64,000 nt of DNA from Sphingomonas sp. Root720 (GCF_001428605.1 NZ_LMID01000002.1:1-64000), one strand, 5' to 3'; positions 41,962-51,559 are shown, counted from the stretch's first letter. The notes: generated by a model from the letters alone, not told the origin. Made by a program: numbers and translations.

Positions 41962-43563
41962 ATGACCCGCCTCTCCTCGCTCGCCGACCCCGCATCCGAA
42001 GGCTTCGCCGCCAACGCCGCGCATAACCGCGCCTTGGCGGAGGACCTGCGCGACCGGGTCGCCACCGCCGCGCTCGGCGGATCGGAGGCGCATCGCGAAC
42101 GCCATGTCGCGCGCGGCAAGCTGCTGCCGCGCGACCGGGTCCACCGCCTGCTCGATCCGGGCTCGCCCTTCCTCGAGGTCGGCCAGCTCGCCGCCAACAA
42201 CATGTACGACAGGGACGGCGGCCCGCCCGGCGCCGGGGTGATCTGCGGGATCGGCAGCGTCCGGGGCCGCCACTGCATGATCGTCGCCAACGATCCGACG
42301 GTGAAGGGCGGCGCCTATTTCCCGATGACGGTGAAGAAGCATCTTCGCGCGCAGGAGATCGCCCGCGAGAATCGGCTGCCGTGCATCTATCTGGTCGATT
42401 CGGGCGGTGCCAACCTGCCCCACCAGGCCGAGGTCTTCCCCGATCGCGACCATTTCGGCCGGATCTTCTTCAACCAGGCGCAGATGTCAGCCGAGGGCAT
42501 TCCCCAGATCGCCTGCGTGATGGGCAGCTGCACGGCGGGCGGCGCCTATGTGCCGGCTATGTCCGACGAGACGGTGATCGTCCGCAACCAGGGCACGATC
42601 TTCCTCGCCGGCCCGCCGCTGGTGAAGGCCGCGACCGGCGAAGTCATCACCGCCGAGGATCTCGGCGGCGGCGACCTCCATGCCCGCAAGTCTGGCGTCG
42701 TCGACCATCTCGCCGAGAATGACGAGCATGCGCTGCTGATCGTCCGCGATATCGTCGCCACCCTCCAGCCGCCTGCGCCCGCCGCCGTCAACCGCGCCGA
42801 TCCGCGTGCGCCCGCCTTCGACCCGGCCGAACTCTACGGCATCGTGCCGCAGGACGTCCGCGCGCCCTATGACGTGCACGAGGTGATCGCACGGATCGTC
42901 GACGGGTCCGAACTGCACGAGTTCAAGCCGCTCTACGGCACCACCCTGGTGTGCGGCTTCGCCCATATCTGGGGCCAGCCGGTCGCGATCCTCGCCAATA
43001 ACGGCGTGCTCTTTTCCGAAAGCGCGCTGAAGGGCGCGCATTTCATCGAGCTGGCCTGCCAGCGCCGGGTGCCGCTGCTGTTCCTCCAGAACATCTCGGG
43101 CTTCATGGTCGGCGGCAAATACGAGGCCGAGGGCATCGCCAAGAACGGCGCCAAGCTGGTGACGGCGGTCGCCACCGCCAGCGTGCCCAAGATCACCGTG
43201 CTGATCGGCGGCAGCTTCGGCGCGGGCAATTACGGGATGTGCGGGCGCGCCTATCAGCCGCGCTTCCTGTTCACCTGGCCCAATGCGCGGATCAGCGTGA
43301 TGGGCGGCGAGCAGGCGGCGTCGGTGCTGGCGACCGTCCACCGCGACGCCGAAAAGTGGAGCCCCGAGGAAGCCGAGGCGTTCAAGGCGCCGATCCGCCA
43401 GAAATACGAGGATGAGGGCAATCCCTATTACGCCACCGCGCGGATGTGGGACGACGGGATCATCGACCCCGCCCAGACCCGCGACGTCCTGGGCCTCGCC
43501 CTTACCGCCACGCTGAACGCCCCGATTCCCGATCGCGCGCAGTTCGGCCTGTTCCGGATGTGA
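41962..43563 (+). CDS. liuB: 3-methylcrotonyl-CoA carboxylase, carboxyltransferase subunit
   Basis: 533 residues with two crotonase-like carboxyltransferase halves. [26 protein letters not shown] and [18 protein letters not shown] in the first and [25 protein letters not shown] in the second are typical of methylcrotonyl-CoA carboxylase beta rather than propionyl-CoA carboxylase. It moves CO2 from biotin to 3-methylcrotonyl-CoA to make 3-methylglutaconyl-CoA. The ATG follows the repeat closely, with only weak ribosome-site bases. Confidence 0.95.
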   Translation: MTRLSSLADPASEGFAANAAHNRALAEDLRDRVATAALGGSEAHRERHVARGKLLPRDRVHRLLDPGSPFLEVGQLAANNMYDRDGGPPGAGVICGIGSVRGRHCMIVANDPTVKGGAYFPMTVKKHLRAQEIARENRLPCIYLVDSGGANLPHQAEVFPDRDHFGRIFFNQAQMSAEGIPQIACVMGSCTAGGAYVPAMSDETVIVRNQGTIFLAGPPLVKAATGEVITAEDLGGGDLHARKSGVVDHLAENDEHALLIVRDIVATLQPPAPAAVNRADPRAPAFDPAELYGIVPQDVRAPYDVHEVIARIVDGSELHEFKPLYGTTLVCGFAHIWGQPVAILANNGVLFSESALKGAHFIELACQRRVPLLFLQNISGFMVGGKYEAEGIAKNGAKLVTAVATASVPKITVLIGGSFGAGNYGMCGRAYQPRFLFTWPNARISVMGGEQAASVLATVHRDAEKWSPEEAEAFKAPIRQKYEDEGNPYYATARMWDDGIIDPAQTRDVLGLALTATLNAPIPDRAQFGLFRM

Positions 43564-43579
43564 AGGGGATGGGCTTCGC

Positions 43580-43613
43580 TATCGAGGGTTCGAATCCCGC
43601 CGCCTCCTCCCCA
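43580..43613 (+). other. tRNA 3'-end-like fragment
   Basis: GAGGGTTCGAATCCCGC is a T-arm (loop TTCGAAT, one mismatch in the stem), followed by CGCCTCC and then TCCCCA, like the acceptor strand and CCA end. No D arm, anticodon arm or matching 5' strand (GGAGGCG) precedes it. It lies just after liuB. Probably a relic or a former attachment site; not a working tRNA. Confidence 0.5.
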
Positions 43614-43615
43614 TC

Positions 43616-43697
43616 CGTCACCCCAGCGCAAGCTGGGGTCTCAGGAGGCGAAGTCGGCACCCCATCTCCTGAGATGCCAGCCTCCGCTGGCATGACG
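43616..43697. repeat. Dispersed inverted-repeat element (copy 5)
   Basis: 82 bases with ends CGTCACCCCAGCGCAAGC and GCCTCCGCTGGCATGACG, very close to copy 4. It lies directly after the tRNA-like fragment, between liuB and liuD. Confidence 0.9.
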
Positions 43698-43726
43698 CCC
43701 TTTGGAACGCGCAACGGAGACCCTCA

Positions 43727-45598
43727 ATGATCCGCTCGCTCCTCATCGCCAATCGCGGCGAGATCGCCCGCCGCATCATCCGCACCGCGCGCAAGATGGG
43801 CATTCGCACCATCGCGGTGCATTCGGACGTCGACGCGACCATGCCGTTCGTGCGCGAAGCCGACGATGCCGTGTGCATCGGGCCCGCGCCGGCGCGCGAA
43901 TCCTATCTCGTCCAGGCGAAGATCCTCGACGCCGCCAGGGCGACCGGCGCCGAGGCGATCCATCCCGGCTACGGCTTCCTGTCGGAGAATGCCGAGTTCG
44001 CCGAGGCGGTCGAGGCCGCCGGGCTCGTCTGGGTCGGCGCGCCGCCGCATTCGATCCGGGCGATGGGCCTGAAGGACGCCGCGAAGAAGCTGATGGTCGC
44101 GGCGGGCGTGCCCGTCACCCCCGGCTATATGGGCGAGGACCAGGACCCCGCGCATCTCAAGGCCGAGGCCGACGCGATCGGCTATCCGGTGCTGATCAAG
44201 GCGGTCGCGGGCGGCGGCGGCAAGGGCATGCGCAAGGTCGACCGTCCAGAGGATTTCGCCGACGCGCTCCTCTCCTGCCAGCGCGAGGCGGCCTCGTCGT
44301 TCGGCGACAATCGGGTGCTCATCGAGAAATATATCCTCGGCCCCCGGCACATCGAGGTCCAGGTGTTCGGCGACCGGCACGGCAATGTCGTCCACCTGTT
44401 CGAGCGCGATTGCTCGCTCCAGCGCCGCCACCAGAAGGTGATCGAGGAGGCGCCCGCCCCCGGCATGGACGCGGCCACCCGCGCCGCCGTGTGCGATGCG
44501 GCGGTCAAGGCCGCCAAGGCCGTCCATTATGTCGGCGCCGGCACGATCGAGTTCATCGCCGACGCTTCCGAAGGGCTGCGCGCCGACCGCATCTGGTTCA
44601 TGGAGATGAACACCCGCCTCCAGGTCGAGCATCCGGTGACCGAGGCGATCACCGGCCAGGACCTCGTCGAATGGCAGTTGCGCGTCGCATCGGGCGAACC
44701 GCTGCCGAAGAGGCAGGACCAGTTGTCGATCAACGGCTGGGCGATGGAAGCGCGGCTCTATGCGGAGAATCCGTCGAACGGCTTCCTTCCGTCGACCGGC
44801 CCGCTTACCCGCCTGCGCCTGCCGCGCGGCATCAGGGTCGACAGCGGGGTCGAGGAGGGCGGGGAGGTGTCGCCCTATTACGACCCGATGATCGCCAAGC
44901 TGATCGTCGCCGCGCCGAGCCGGACGGCGGCGGCGGCGAAGCTCGCTTCGGCGGCTGGCAAGGTCGAGGTCTGGCCGGTGCGCACCAACGCCGCTTTCCT
45001 GGCGCGCGCCGCGGCCGATCCCGACTTCGTCGCGGGCCATGTCGACACCGGCTTCATCGAGCGCCACGCCGACCGGCTCGTCCCCGCGGCCGAACCCTCG
45101 GCACCCGTCCTGCAGGCGGCCGCCCGGGCGCTGCTGCCCGCCGACGCCGCCGACGCCTGGGGTGCACTGGCCGGCTTCCGCGCCAATGCCGCGCCCGAGA
45201 CCCGGGTCGCGGTCGAGGTCGCCGGCCATGGCCATCTCGTCGCGCTCGATGCCGGGGCGACGGGCGGCAAGCTGCGCGACGTGGCGGGCGAGACGCTGCT
45301 GTTCCTCGGCGGCGAGGCTTGGCCGGTCGAGTCGCCGCGCGCCGACCATGCCGGCGGGGGCGGAGGCGTCTCGGACGGCGCATTGCTCGCACCGATGCCG
45401 GGCAAGGTGATCGCGGTCGAGGTCGCCGAGGGCGACACCGTCACCAGGGGCCAGAAGCTGCTGGTGCTCGAGGCGATGAAGATGGAGCAGGCGATGCTCG
45501 CCCCGTTCGACGGGGTCGTCGCCGAGCTCAAGGCGAGCGTCGGCGGACAGGTGAGCGAAGGCGCGGTGCTGGTGCGGGTGGAGAAGGTGGAGGACTGA
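43727..45598 (+). CDS. liuD: 3-methylcrotonyl-CoA carboxylase, biotin-carboxylase subunit
   Basis: 623 residues: biotin-carboxylase N-domain (LIANRGEIARRIIRTARKMG), ATP-grasp (VLIKAVAGGGGKGMRKV, VFGDRHGNVVHLFERDCS), C-domain (MEMNTRLQVEHPVTEAITG) and a C-terminal biotinyl domain with the biotin lysine in VLEAMKMEQAM. It charges biotin with CO2 for the carboxyltransferase encoded just upstream. The ATG at 43727 starts right at the family's usual MIRSLLIANRGE. Confidence 0.96.
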   Translation: MIRSLLIANRGEIARRIIRTARKMGIRTIAVHSDVDATMPFVREADDAVCIGPAPARESYLVQAKILDAARATGAEAIHPGYGFLSENAEFAEAVEAAGLVWVGAPPHSIRAMGLKDAAKKLMVAAGVPVTPGYMGEDQDPAHLKAEADAIGYPVLIKAVAGGGGKGMRKVDRPEDFADALLSCQREAASSFGDNRVLIEKYILGPRHIEVQVFGDRHGNVVHLFERDCSLQRRHQKVIEEAPAPGMDAATRAAVCDAAVKAAKAVHYVGAGTIEFIADASEGLRADRIWFMEMNTRLQVEHPVTEAITGQDLVEWQLRVASGEPLPKRQDQLSINGWAMEARLYAENPSNGFLPSTGPLTRLRLPRGIRVDSGVEEGGEVSPYYDPMIAKLIVAAPSRTAAAAKLASAAGKVEVWPVRTNAAFLARAAADPDFVAGHVDTGFIERHADRLVPAAEPSAPVLQAAARALLPADAADAWGALAGFRANAAPETRVAVEVAGHGHLVALDAGATGGKLRDVAGETLLFLGGEAWPVESPRADHAGGGGGVSDGALLAPMPGKVIAVEVAEGDTVTRGQKLLVLEAMKMEQAMLAPFDGVVAELKASVGGQVSEGAVLVRVEKVED

Positions 45599-45623
45599 TC
45601 CTCCGCCTCCGCCTCCGCCGCCC

Positions 45624-46322
45624 TCACGCGGTCCCGACCCAGCCCCGCCAGGTAAAGGCCGCGTAGAACAGGCTCACCTCGGCAAAGCCCGCCGCGCGCA
45701 AAATCGTCTCGTCCTGTTCGGGGGTGAGCATGTTGACCGCGCGGTCGACCATGTCGCGGGCATTCTCCGCCATCGCGGGATCGACGCCCGACGAGACCGC
45801 GAACGCCGCATAGCGCGACAGCCACAACGCGCGTTCGCCGACGCCCTGGGGGAAGCTGCCGTGCACGGCGACGAAGGGCGCGCCCGGCTTCATCCGGGCG
45901 CGGATCGCACCGGCGGTGCGGCAGCGCTCCTCGGCGTCGAGGAAGTGAAGCGTCAGCAGGCAGGTCGCGCCATCGAACGGCCCGGCCGGCGCATCGTCGA
46001 TATAGCCGTGGACCAGCTCGACCCGCTCCGCCAGCGGCCCGAGCCTGTGTTCGGCAAGCTCCAGCATCGCCGGCGCGGGATCGACACCGACGAACGTCCA
46101 TCCCGGATGGGCCTCCGCCAGCGCCTTCAGCTCCAGCCCGCCGCCCGCGCCGAGCACCAGGATGCGGGCGTCGTCCGGCACCCTTTCGGCGAGCAGCAGG
46201 CCGGTCATGCGGTGAACCGCCTCCAGCCCCGGCACGAAGCGGCGTGGCCCGTCCGGATATTGGGCGACCTTCTCCCGGTCCTCGAAGCCCTTCATGAAAT
46301 CCAGGGCGCCGTCTTCAGCCAT
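45624..46322 (-). CDS. Class I SAM-dependent methyltransferase
   Basis: 232 residues from MAEDGALDF, with GAGGAG seven bases ahead; the start is 8 bases inside the Rrf2 gene. The SAM motif I is [16 protein letters not shown], motif [16 protein letters not shown] and post-motif [21 protein letters not shown]. The plan resembles CmoA-like and small-molecule methyltransferases. Substrate unknown. Coupling to an Rrf2 regulator suggests that one senses what the other modifies. Confidence 0.88.
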   Translation of the reverse strand: MAEDGALDFMKGFEDREKVAQYPDGPRRFVPGLEAVHRMTGLLLAERVPDDARILVLGAGGGLELKALAEAHPGWTFVGVDPAPAMLELAEHRLGPLAERVELVHGYIDDAPAGPFDGATCLLTLHFLDAEERCRTAGAIRARMKPGAPFVAVHGSFPQGVGERALWLSRYAAFAVSSGVDPAMAENARDMVDRAVNMLTPEQDETILRAAGFAEVSLFYAAFTWRGWVGTA

Positions 46323-46773
46323 GGTCGATCTCCTCATGCCCGTGCGGACGCGCCGTCAGGCGCGCGTGGAAGTCGGCGCTGAGCATCCCCAGCGAGACCT
46401 CGCCGAACCGGGCGAGCAACCGCGCCTCGGCCTCGTCGAAACTCCTGTCGAGCGCGGCGTTCACCGCCTGCTCGACGAGACAACCGGGCGCCTCGGTCCG
46501 GTTGCCCATCGCGAAGAGCGAAGGCCGCCCGAGCGCATCGTAGATGTCGCGCAGCGTGATATCGTCGAGCGGGCGGGCGAGCGTCCAGCCGCCGCCATGG
46601 CCTTTTTCCGACCGGACGAAGCCCTGCTCGCGCAGGCCGGCCATGATGCGGCGGATGACGACCGCATTGGTCCCCATCGCCCGGGCCAGCACCTCGGAGG
46701 TCACCGGCCCCGGCTGTTCGGCCATGTGCAGCAGCACATGGAGCACGCCCGATAATCGACTGTCCCGTCTCAT
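46315..46773 (-). CDS. Rrf2-family transcriptional regulator
   Basis: 152 residues. The winged helix [44 protein letters not shown] is that of Rrf2 proteins. Only one cysteine (APGCLVEQA) is present, so it lacks the three-cysteine set of IscR/NsrR iron-sulfur sensors and fits the YwnA-like branch. It probably controls its own operon with the methyltransferase. Confidence 0.92.
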   Translation of the reverse strand: MRRDSRLSGVLHVLLHMAEQPGPVTSEVLARAMGTNAVVIRRIMAGLREQGFVRSEKGHGGGWTLARPLDDITLRDIYDALGRPSLFAMGNRTEAPGCLVEQAVNAALDRSFDEAEARLLARFGEVSLGMLSADFHARLTARPHGHEEIDHG

Positions 46774-46790
46774 GTAACTTCAAATAGTAC
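46774..46790. promoter_or_regulatory. Imperfect dyad just before the Rrf2 start
   Basis: GTAACT and AGTAC lie either side of TCAAAT, touching the start codon of the Rrf2 gene. It is AT-rich against a GC-rich background. A self-control site is plausible but one arm is a base short. Confidence 0.35.
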
Positions 46791-46880
46791 GTGATGAGCG
46801 GGAGTCAAGGAATCTCCGCGGCGCCCGGCAATTATGCTTGCCCAAGCCGCGGCGGCGCGGTTAGGGCGCGTCATTCGTTT

Positions 46881-46967
46881 GGAGCCCGGTGAAAATCCGG
46901 GTGGCTACTCCGGCCGCCGATCCGCCGGACAACAGCACATATGTTCCCGCCAGCGCCGATGGGCGGG
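46881..46967 (+). promoter_or_regulatory. Hairpin-rich leader of the SulP gene
   Basis: Three hairpins can form before the SulP start at 46997. First: GGAG and CTCC enclose CCCGG-TGAAAAT-CCGGG (46881-46911). Second: TCCGGC (46909-46914) with GCCGGA (46924-46929), which shares bases with the first and so excludes its outer stem. Third: CCCGCC (46946) with GGCGGG (46962). Mutually exclusive stems are what riboswitches and attenuators use. The GGTGAAAATCCGG core recalls the P5 loop of cobalamin riboswitches, but the rest does not match. Confidence 0.4.
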
Positions 46968-46996
46968 CCAGCGCCATGTGCCTTGTTGGACCTTCC

Positions 46997-48493
46997 ATGA
47001 CCGAGATGCTTTCCCGATACCGCCGGCAGTGGTTTGCCGATGCGACCTCGATCCGCCGCGATCTGCTCGCCGGCATCGTCGTCGCGCTCGCCCTCATTCC
47101 CGAGGCGATCGGCTTTTCGATCATCGCGGGGGTCGACCCGCGGGTCGGCCTCTATGCTTCGGTGACGATCGCGATCGTCATCGCCTTCACCGGTGGGCGA
47201 CCGGCGATGATCTCCGCCGCCACCGCCGCCGTGGCGGTGCTGGTCGGGCCGCTCGTCCGCGAGCATGGCGTGAGCTACCTGTTCGCCGCGACCATAGGGA
47301 TGGGCGTCATCCAGATCGTCGCCGGCCTGCTGCGGCTCGACCTGGTCATGCAGTTCGTGTCGCGGTCGGTGATCACCGGCTTCGTCAACGCGCTCGCCAT
47401 CCTGATCTTCATGGCGCAGCTGCCGCAGCTCGTCGGGGTGCATTGGCAGACCTATGCGATGATCGCGGGCGGGCTGGCGATCATCTATCTCTTCCCGCGG
47501 CTCACCAGGGCGGTGCCCTCCCCGCTGGTCGCGATCCTCGTCCTCAGCGCGATCAGCATCGGCATCGGCCTGCCGGTCAACACCGTCGGCGACATGGGCC
47601 GCCTGCCCGAGGGGCTCCCCGCCTTCGCCCTGCCCGACGTGCCACTGACCTGGGAAACGCTGCGGATCATCCTGCCCTATTCGGTCACCATGGCCGCGGT
47701 CGGGCTGCTCGAATCGCTGCTCACCGCGCAGATCGTCGACGACATGACCGACACCGACAGCGACAAGCGCCGCGAATGCGCGGGCCAGGGCGGCGCGAAC
47801 ATCGTCGCCGCGCTGTTCGGCGGGATGGGCGGCTGCGCGATGATCGGCCAATCGGTGATCAACGTCAGCTCGGGCGGGCGCGGGCGGCTGTCGACCTTCA
47901 CGGCCGGCGCCTTCCTGCTGTTCCTGCTCGCGATGCTCGGGCCGGTCGTCGGACGGATTCCCATGCCCGCCTTGGTCGCGGTGATGATCATGGTGTCGAT
48001 CGGCACCTTCAGCTGGGCATCGATCGCCAATCTGCGGCGCCATCCGCCGACCTCGTCGATCGTCATGGTGACGACGGTCGTCGTCGTCGTGGCGACGCGC
48101 GACCTGTCGCTGGGCGTGGCGGCGGGCGTGCTGCTGTCGGGCATCTTCTTTGCCGGCAAGGTCCGGAAGATGTTCGCGGTCGAGCGAACCGCTTCACCCG
48201 ACGGCACGCGCGCGACCTACCGCGTCACCGGCCAGATCTTCTTCGCCTCGGTCGACCGCTTCACCCGCGCCTTCCAGGCGGAGGACGGCGCCCGCCATAT
48301 CCTGATCGACGTGTCGGCGGCGCATTTCTGGGACATCTCGGGCGTCGGCGCGCTCGACAGGATCATCGCCCGCCTGCGCCGCGAGGGCCGCACGGTGGAC
48401 GTGGCCGGCTACAACCAGGCGAGCGCCGACATCGTCGACCGCTACGCCCTGCACGACAAGACCGGCGTGGAGACGGGCGCGGTACCGCACTGA
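46997..48493 (+). CDS. SulP-family anion transporter with STAS domain
   Basis: 498 residues from [15 protein letters not shown]; an upstream GTG would extend into the structured leader. About 11-12 membrane helices include the family start [34 protein letters not shown] and the middle motif [25 protein letters not shown]. The C-terminus is a STAS domain ([24 protein letters not shown]). SulP proteins move sulfate, bicarbonate or other anions; the substrate here cannot be settled from sequence. Confidence 0.93.
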   Translation: MTEMLSRYRRQWFADATSIRRDLLAGIVVALALIPEAIGFSIIAGVDPRVGLYASVTIAIVIAFTGGRPAMISAATAAVAVLVGPLVREHGVSYLFAATIGMGVIQIVAGLLRLDLVMQFVSRSVITGFVNALAILIFMAQLPQLVGVHWQTYAMIAGGLAIIYLFPRLTRAVPSPLVAILVLSAISIGIGLPVNTVGDMGRLPEGLPAFALPDVPLTWETLRIILPYSVTMAAVGLLESLLTAQIVDDMTDTDSDKRRECAGQGGANIVAALFGGMGGCAMIGQSVINVSSGGRGRLSTFTAGAFLLFLLAMLGPVVGRIPMPALVAVMIMVSIGTFSWASIANLRRHPPTSSIVMVTTVVVVVATRDLSLGVAAGVLLSGIFFAGKVRKMFAVERTASPDGTRATYRVTGQIFFASVDRFTRAFQAEDGARHILIDVSAAHFWDISGVGALDRIIARLRREGRTVDVAGYNQASADIVDRYALHDKTGVETGAVPH

Positions 48494-48530
48494 ACCGCTG
48501 CGCGGACGGCCGCCGATCGGGGAGGTTCGC

Positions 48531-48604
48531 TGGAGCGGGCGAAGGGAATCGAACCCTCCTAGCTAGCTTGGAAGGCTAGAGCATTACCACTATGCTACGC
48601 CCGC
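48531..48604 (-). tRNA. tRNA-Gly (anticodon TCC)
   Basis: A full cloverleaf of 74 bases including an encoded CCA: acceptor GCGGGCG/CGCCCGC, anticodon stem CTAGC/GCTAG with loop CTTCCAA, hence anticodon TCC, and a T arm with loop TTCGATT. It reads GGA/GGG glycine codons. Confidence 0.97.
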
Positions 48605-48796
48605 TCGCTCGATGACCTGGCGGCCGTGAGGCCGCCGCGTCCAGGGCGCCGCATGCGACGCCCTGTGGTGAGCAGCCTTTAGCCCCGGCCTCGAAGAGCG
48701 TCAAATGCTGTTCGCGCGCGGCGCCCGGATCCGTATCTAACGCCACGGGCAGGCAGGCGAGGCGGTCGTCGTCCCGCCCGCCCGCCTTCTCCGCCG

Positions 48797-49774
48797 TCAG
48801 AACCAGAAGCGGATACCCGCGACCAGGCCCTTCGTCGTCACGTCCTCACCGGCCAGCCGGGCGAAGCGGGCCGTGTCGCCGAACCGCCTTTCCCAGTTGA
48901 AGCCGACATAAGGCGCGAATTCGCGGACGATCTCGTAGCGCAGGCGCAGGCCCGCCTCGACCGTCGACAGGCCCGAGCCGATCCCGCTCCCGGCCACGTC
49001 CTGCGCCGCCAGGTTGATCTCGACGCGGGGCTGGAGGATCAGCCGCTGGGTGAGCCGCTGGTCGTAATGGCCTTCGAGCCGGGCCAGAACGTCACCCCGG
49101 TTCGACAGGAACAGCCGCGCCTCCAGGTCGAACCAATAGGGCGCGACCCCTTCGACGCCCACCGTTGCATAGGTGCGGTCGGGGCCATGCTGGATGTCCT
49201 GCCGGACGCCGGCCTGCAGGTTCCAATAAGGGTCGACCGCGCGCGAGTAGAGCGCCTGGACCTCGCCCGCCTCGACGCCCTGCCCACGCGTCGCCTCGCC
49301 CTCCGACATCAGTGCGAAGCGGTGGATATCGCCGCCGAACCAGGCCTGCCCGTCCCAGCGATAGCCGTCGCGCCCGTCGCGGAACTGGCGCTCGGCCAGG
49401 TTGAGGATCAGCTGGCGCTGCGTCATCGAGCCATGTTCGTGGAGCATGTGCGCCTCGGCCGGCGCCATCGCCTCGGCGCCGTAGAAGCGATCGGCGAGCC
49501 GATTGCGCTGGACCGGGGGAGGCGCGGCATCGCCGGCCGGCGAGTCGGTGCCGGTCGCCCCCTCCGGAGGCGGCGGCGCAGCAGGCGTCGCATGGTGATG
49601 CCCGTGCGGATCGGCCGCGGCGGCCGGCGGCGCGACCGGTGGCGTGGCCGTGGCCGGAGCCGGCGACGGCGTTTCCAGCGCGGGCATGGCCATGCCGGGC
49701 ATATGGTGGTGCTGGTGCTGATCCTGGGCGAGGACCGGCGAGGCCAGCAGGACGGAGAGGAGCAGAGCCTTCAT
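48797..49774 (-). CDS. copB: Copper resistance protein B (outer membrane)
   Basis: 325 residues; the ATG overlaps the copA stop by ATGA. A signal peptide is followed by a His/Met-rich region (QDQHQHHHMPGMAMP, DPHGHHHATPA) able to bind copper, then the CopB barrel with AERQFRDGRDGYRWDGQAWFGGD, LQAGVRQDIQHGPDRTYATVG and a C-terminal beta strand ending GIRFWF. It works with CopA in periplasmic copper sequestration and export. Confidence 0.94.
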   Translation of the reverse strand: MKALLLSVLLASPVLAQDQHQHHHMPGMAMPALETPSPAPATATPPVAPPAAAADPHGHHHATPAAPPPPEGATGTDSPAGDAAPPPVQRNRLADRFYGAEAMAPAEAHMLHEHGSMTQRQLILNLAERQFRDGRDGYRWDGQAWFGGDIHRFALMSEGEATRGQGVEAGEVQALYSRAVDPYWNLQAGVRQDIQHGPDRTYATVGVEGVAPYWFDLEARLFLSNRGDVLARLEGHYDQRLTQRLILQPRVEINLAAQDVAGSGIGSGLSTVEAGLRLRYEIVREFAPYVGFNWERRFGDTARFARLAGEDVTTKGLVAGIRFWF

Positions 49775-51471
49775 GCCGCTTCCTCCCCGGCCCGCACCTG
49801 CACGACCCGCATCATCCCGGCGTGCATGTGGTAGAGCATGTGGCAGTGGAACGCCCAGTCGCCCTCCACCCCGGTGACGTCGAAGCTGACCTTGCCGCCC
49901 GGCGCGACGTTGACCGTGTGCTTGCGCGGCGCATGGTCGCCATGGCCGGTCACCAGCTCGAAGAAATGGCCGTGCAGATGGATCGGGTGCGACATCATCG
50001 TGTCGTTGATCAGGTTGACCCGCACCCGCTCGCCCGCCCGGATCGGCAGCGGATCGCGCGCCTCCGACAGCGTCTTTCCGTCGAAGGACCACATGTAGCG
50101 TTCCATGTTGCCGGTCAGGTGGACGTCGATCGAGCGCGTCGGCGCGCGGACGTCGGGGTTGCGCTCGACCGCGACGAGATCGCGGTAGACGAGGACGCGG
50201 TGGCCGGCATCGTCGAGGCCCTGCCCCGGCTCGCCGGTGCGGTCCTTCGGCATGGGCGAGATGGTCTGGACGCCTGGCCCCATCGCCACCGTCGGCGCAT
50301 TGGCCGGGTTGCGCATCGACATGTCCATGTTGTGGGCGCCATGATCCATGCTTCCCATGTCCATCCCCATGTCGGTCATGTCTGCGATCGGGCGGCGGCG
50401 CAGCGGCGGTACCTCCGCGACCATGCCCGGCCGGGGCGCGAGGGTGGCGCGCGCCATGCCCGACCGGTCGACCGCCTCGCCGACGATCGTGTAGGCGCGG
50501 TCCTCGGCCGGCTCGACGATCACGTCATAGGTCTCGGCGACGCTGATCTGCAGTTCGTCGACGGCCACGGGCCGGACATTCAGCCCGTCGGCCTGCACGA
50601 CCGTGAGCTTCAGGCCGGGGATGCGGACGTTGAAGATCGTCATTGCCGAGGCGTTGATCAGCCGCAGCCTTACCCGCTCGCCCGGACGGAACAGCGCGGT
50701 CCAGTTGTCGCGCGGGCCGTGCCCGTTGACCAGGAAGTCGTAGGTGGTGCCGGTGACGTCGGAGATGTCGGTCGGGTCCATCCGCATCCCGCCCCATGCA
50801 AGGCGATCCCCGGGCGGCTGGTCCCGGCCCGCCAGCAGGCCGGACAGGGTCTGCCGCTGCCGGTTGAAATAGCCGGGCTCCAGCTTGAGCCTGCGGAAGA
50901 TCTCGTGCGGGTGGAGCCGGCTATGGTCGGACAGCATCACGACATGCTGGCGGTCGCTGGCGATCGGATCGGGGCCGGCCGGATCGATCACGATCGGGCC
51001 GTACAACCCCATCTGTTCCTGCAATCCCGAATGGCTGTGATACCAGTAGGTGCCGGCCTGGACGATCGGGAACTCGTAGGTGAAGCCCGATCGCGGCGCG
51101 ATGCCGGGAAAGGAGATGCCCGGCACCCCGTCCATCTGGAAGGGCAGGATCAACCCGTGCCAGTGGAGCGACGTCTCCTCGTCGAGCTCGTTGTCGACGC
51201 GGATGCGGACGGACTGTCCCTCGCGCAGCCGCAGGATCGGCGCGGGGGCGCCGCCGTTGATGCCGATCGCATGCCGGTCGCGCCCGTCGATCCGCATCAT
51301 GCGGTGGCCGATGCGCAGATGGATGTCCCCGCCCGTCTCCTCGGGCAAGGGGGCGGCGATCCCCGTCGTGCCGCTTTGTGCCCAGGCCGGCCACATCCGG
51401 CCCAACCCCGCCGCCGTCGCGCCGACCATTGCGGCCCGCAGCAGCGCGCGCCGGTTCCATGATCTGTTCAT
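49771..51471 (-). CDS. copA: Multicopper oxidase CopA
   Basis: 566 residues from MNRSWNRRALLRAAMVG, a twin-arginine (Tat) signal. Three cupredoxin domains follow: HWHGLILPFQMDG and YWYHSHSGLQEQMGLYGP in the first, HPIHLHGHFFELV and HCHMLYHMHAGM at the end, giving the type-1, 2 and 3 copper sites. A Met/His patch (MDMGSMDHGAHNMDMSM) is typical of CopA. It oxidises Cu(I) in the periplasm. A longer ATG five codons upstream is possible but breaks the Tat start. Confidence 0.95.
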   Translation of the reverse strand: MNRSWNRRALLRAAMVGATAAGLGRMWPAWAQSGTTGIAAPLPEETGGDIHLRIGHRMMRIDGRDRHAIGINGGAPAPILRLREGQSVRIRVDNELDEETSLHWHGLILPFQMDGVPGISFPGIAPRSGFTYEFPIVQAGTYWYHSHSGLQEQMGLYGPIVIDPAGPDPIASDRQHVVMLSDHSRLHPHEIFRRLKLEPGYFNRQRQTLSGLLAGRDQPPGDRLAWGGMRMDPTDISDVTGTTYDFLVNGHGPRDNWTALFRPGERVRLRLINASAMTIFNVRIPGLKLTVVQADGLNVRPVAVDELQISVAETYDVIVEPAEDRAYTIVGEAVDRSGMARATLAPRPGMVAEVPPLRRRPIADMTDMGMDMGSMDHGAHNMDMSMRNPANAPTVAMGPGVQTISPMPKDRTGEPGQGLDDAGHRVLVYRDLVAVERNPDVRAPTRSIDVHLTGNMERYMWSFDGKTLSEARDPLPIRAGERVRVNLINDTMMSHPIHLHGHFFELVTGHGDHAPRKHTVNVAPGGKVSFDVTGVEGDWAFHCHMLYHMHAGMMRVVQVRAGEEAA

Positions 51472-51559
51472 GATCTTATGTCCCAATTTCGTCCTGTGGA
51501 CGTATCACGGATGGGGAGGAGACGGTGCGCCGCACCCTCCCGCGGTCATCGACGGATCG

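Noticed and set aside
43428-43631. Minus-strand frame reading [17 protein letters not shown]
   Set aside because: This sequence arises from translating a tRNA-like end and the liuB 3' end; it is a known kind of false gene.
46881-46945. Cobalamin riboswitch
   Set aside because: Only the GGTGAAAATCCGG loop fits; the conserved CCCGCNACTG core and the rest of the aptamer are missing, and SulP is not a usual B12 target.
46889-46996. N-terminal extension of SulP by 36 codons from a GTG
   Set aside because: The extension has no transporter homology, crosses stable hairpins and makes the protein longer than family members; the ATG at 46997 starts the typical sequence.
48619-48664. Terminator pair between copB and tRNA-Gly
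   Set aside because: Two good stems (GGCGGCC/GGCCGCC and AGGGCG/CGCCCT) exist, but neither has a T tract; they could equally be structure in the tRNA leader.
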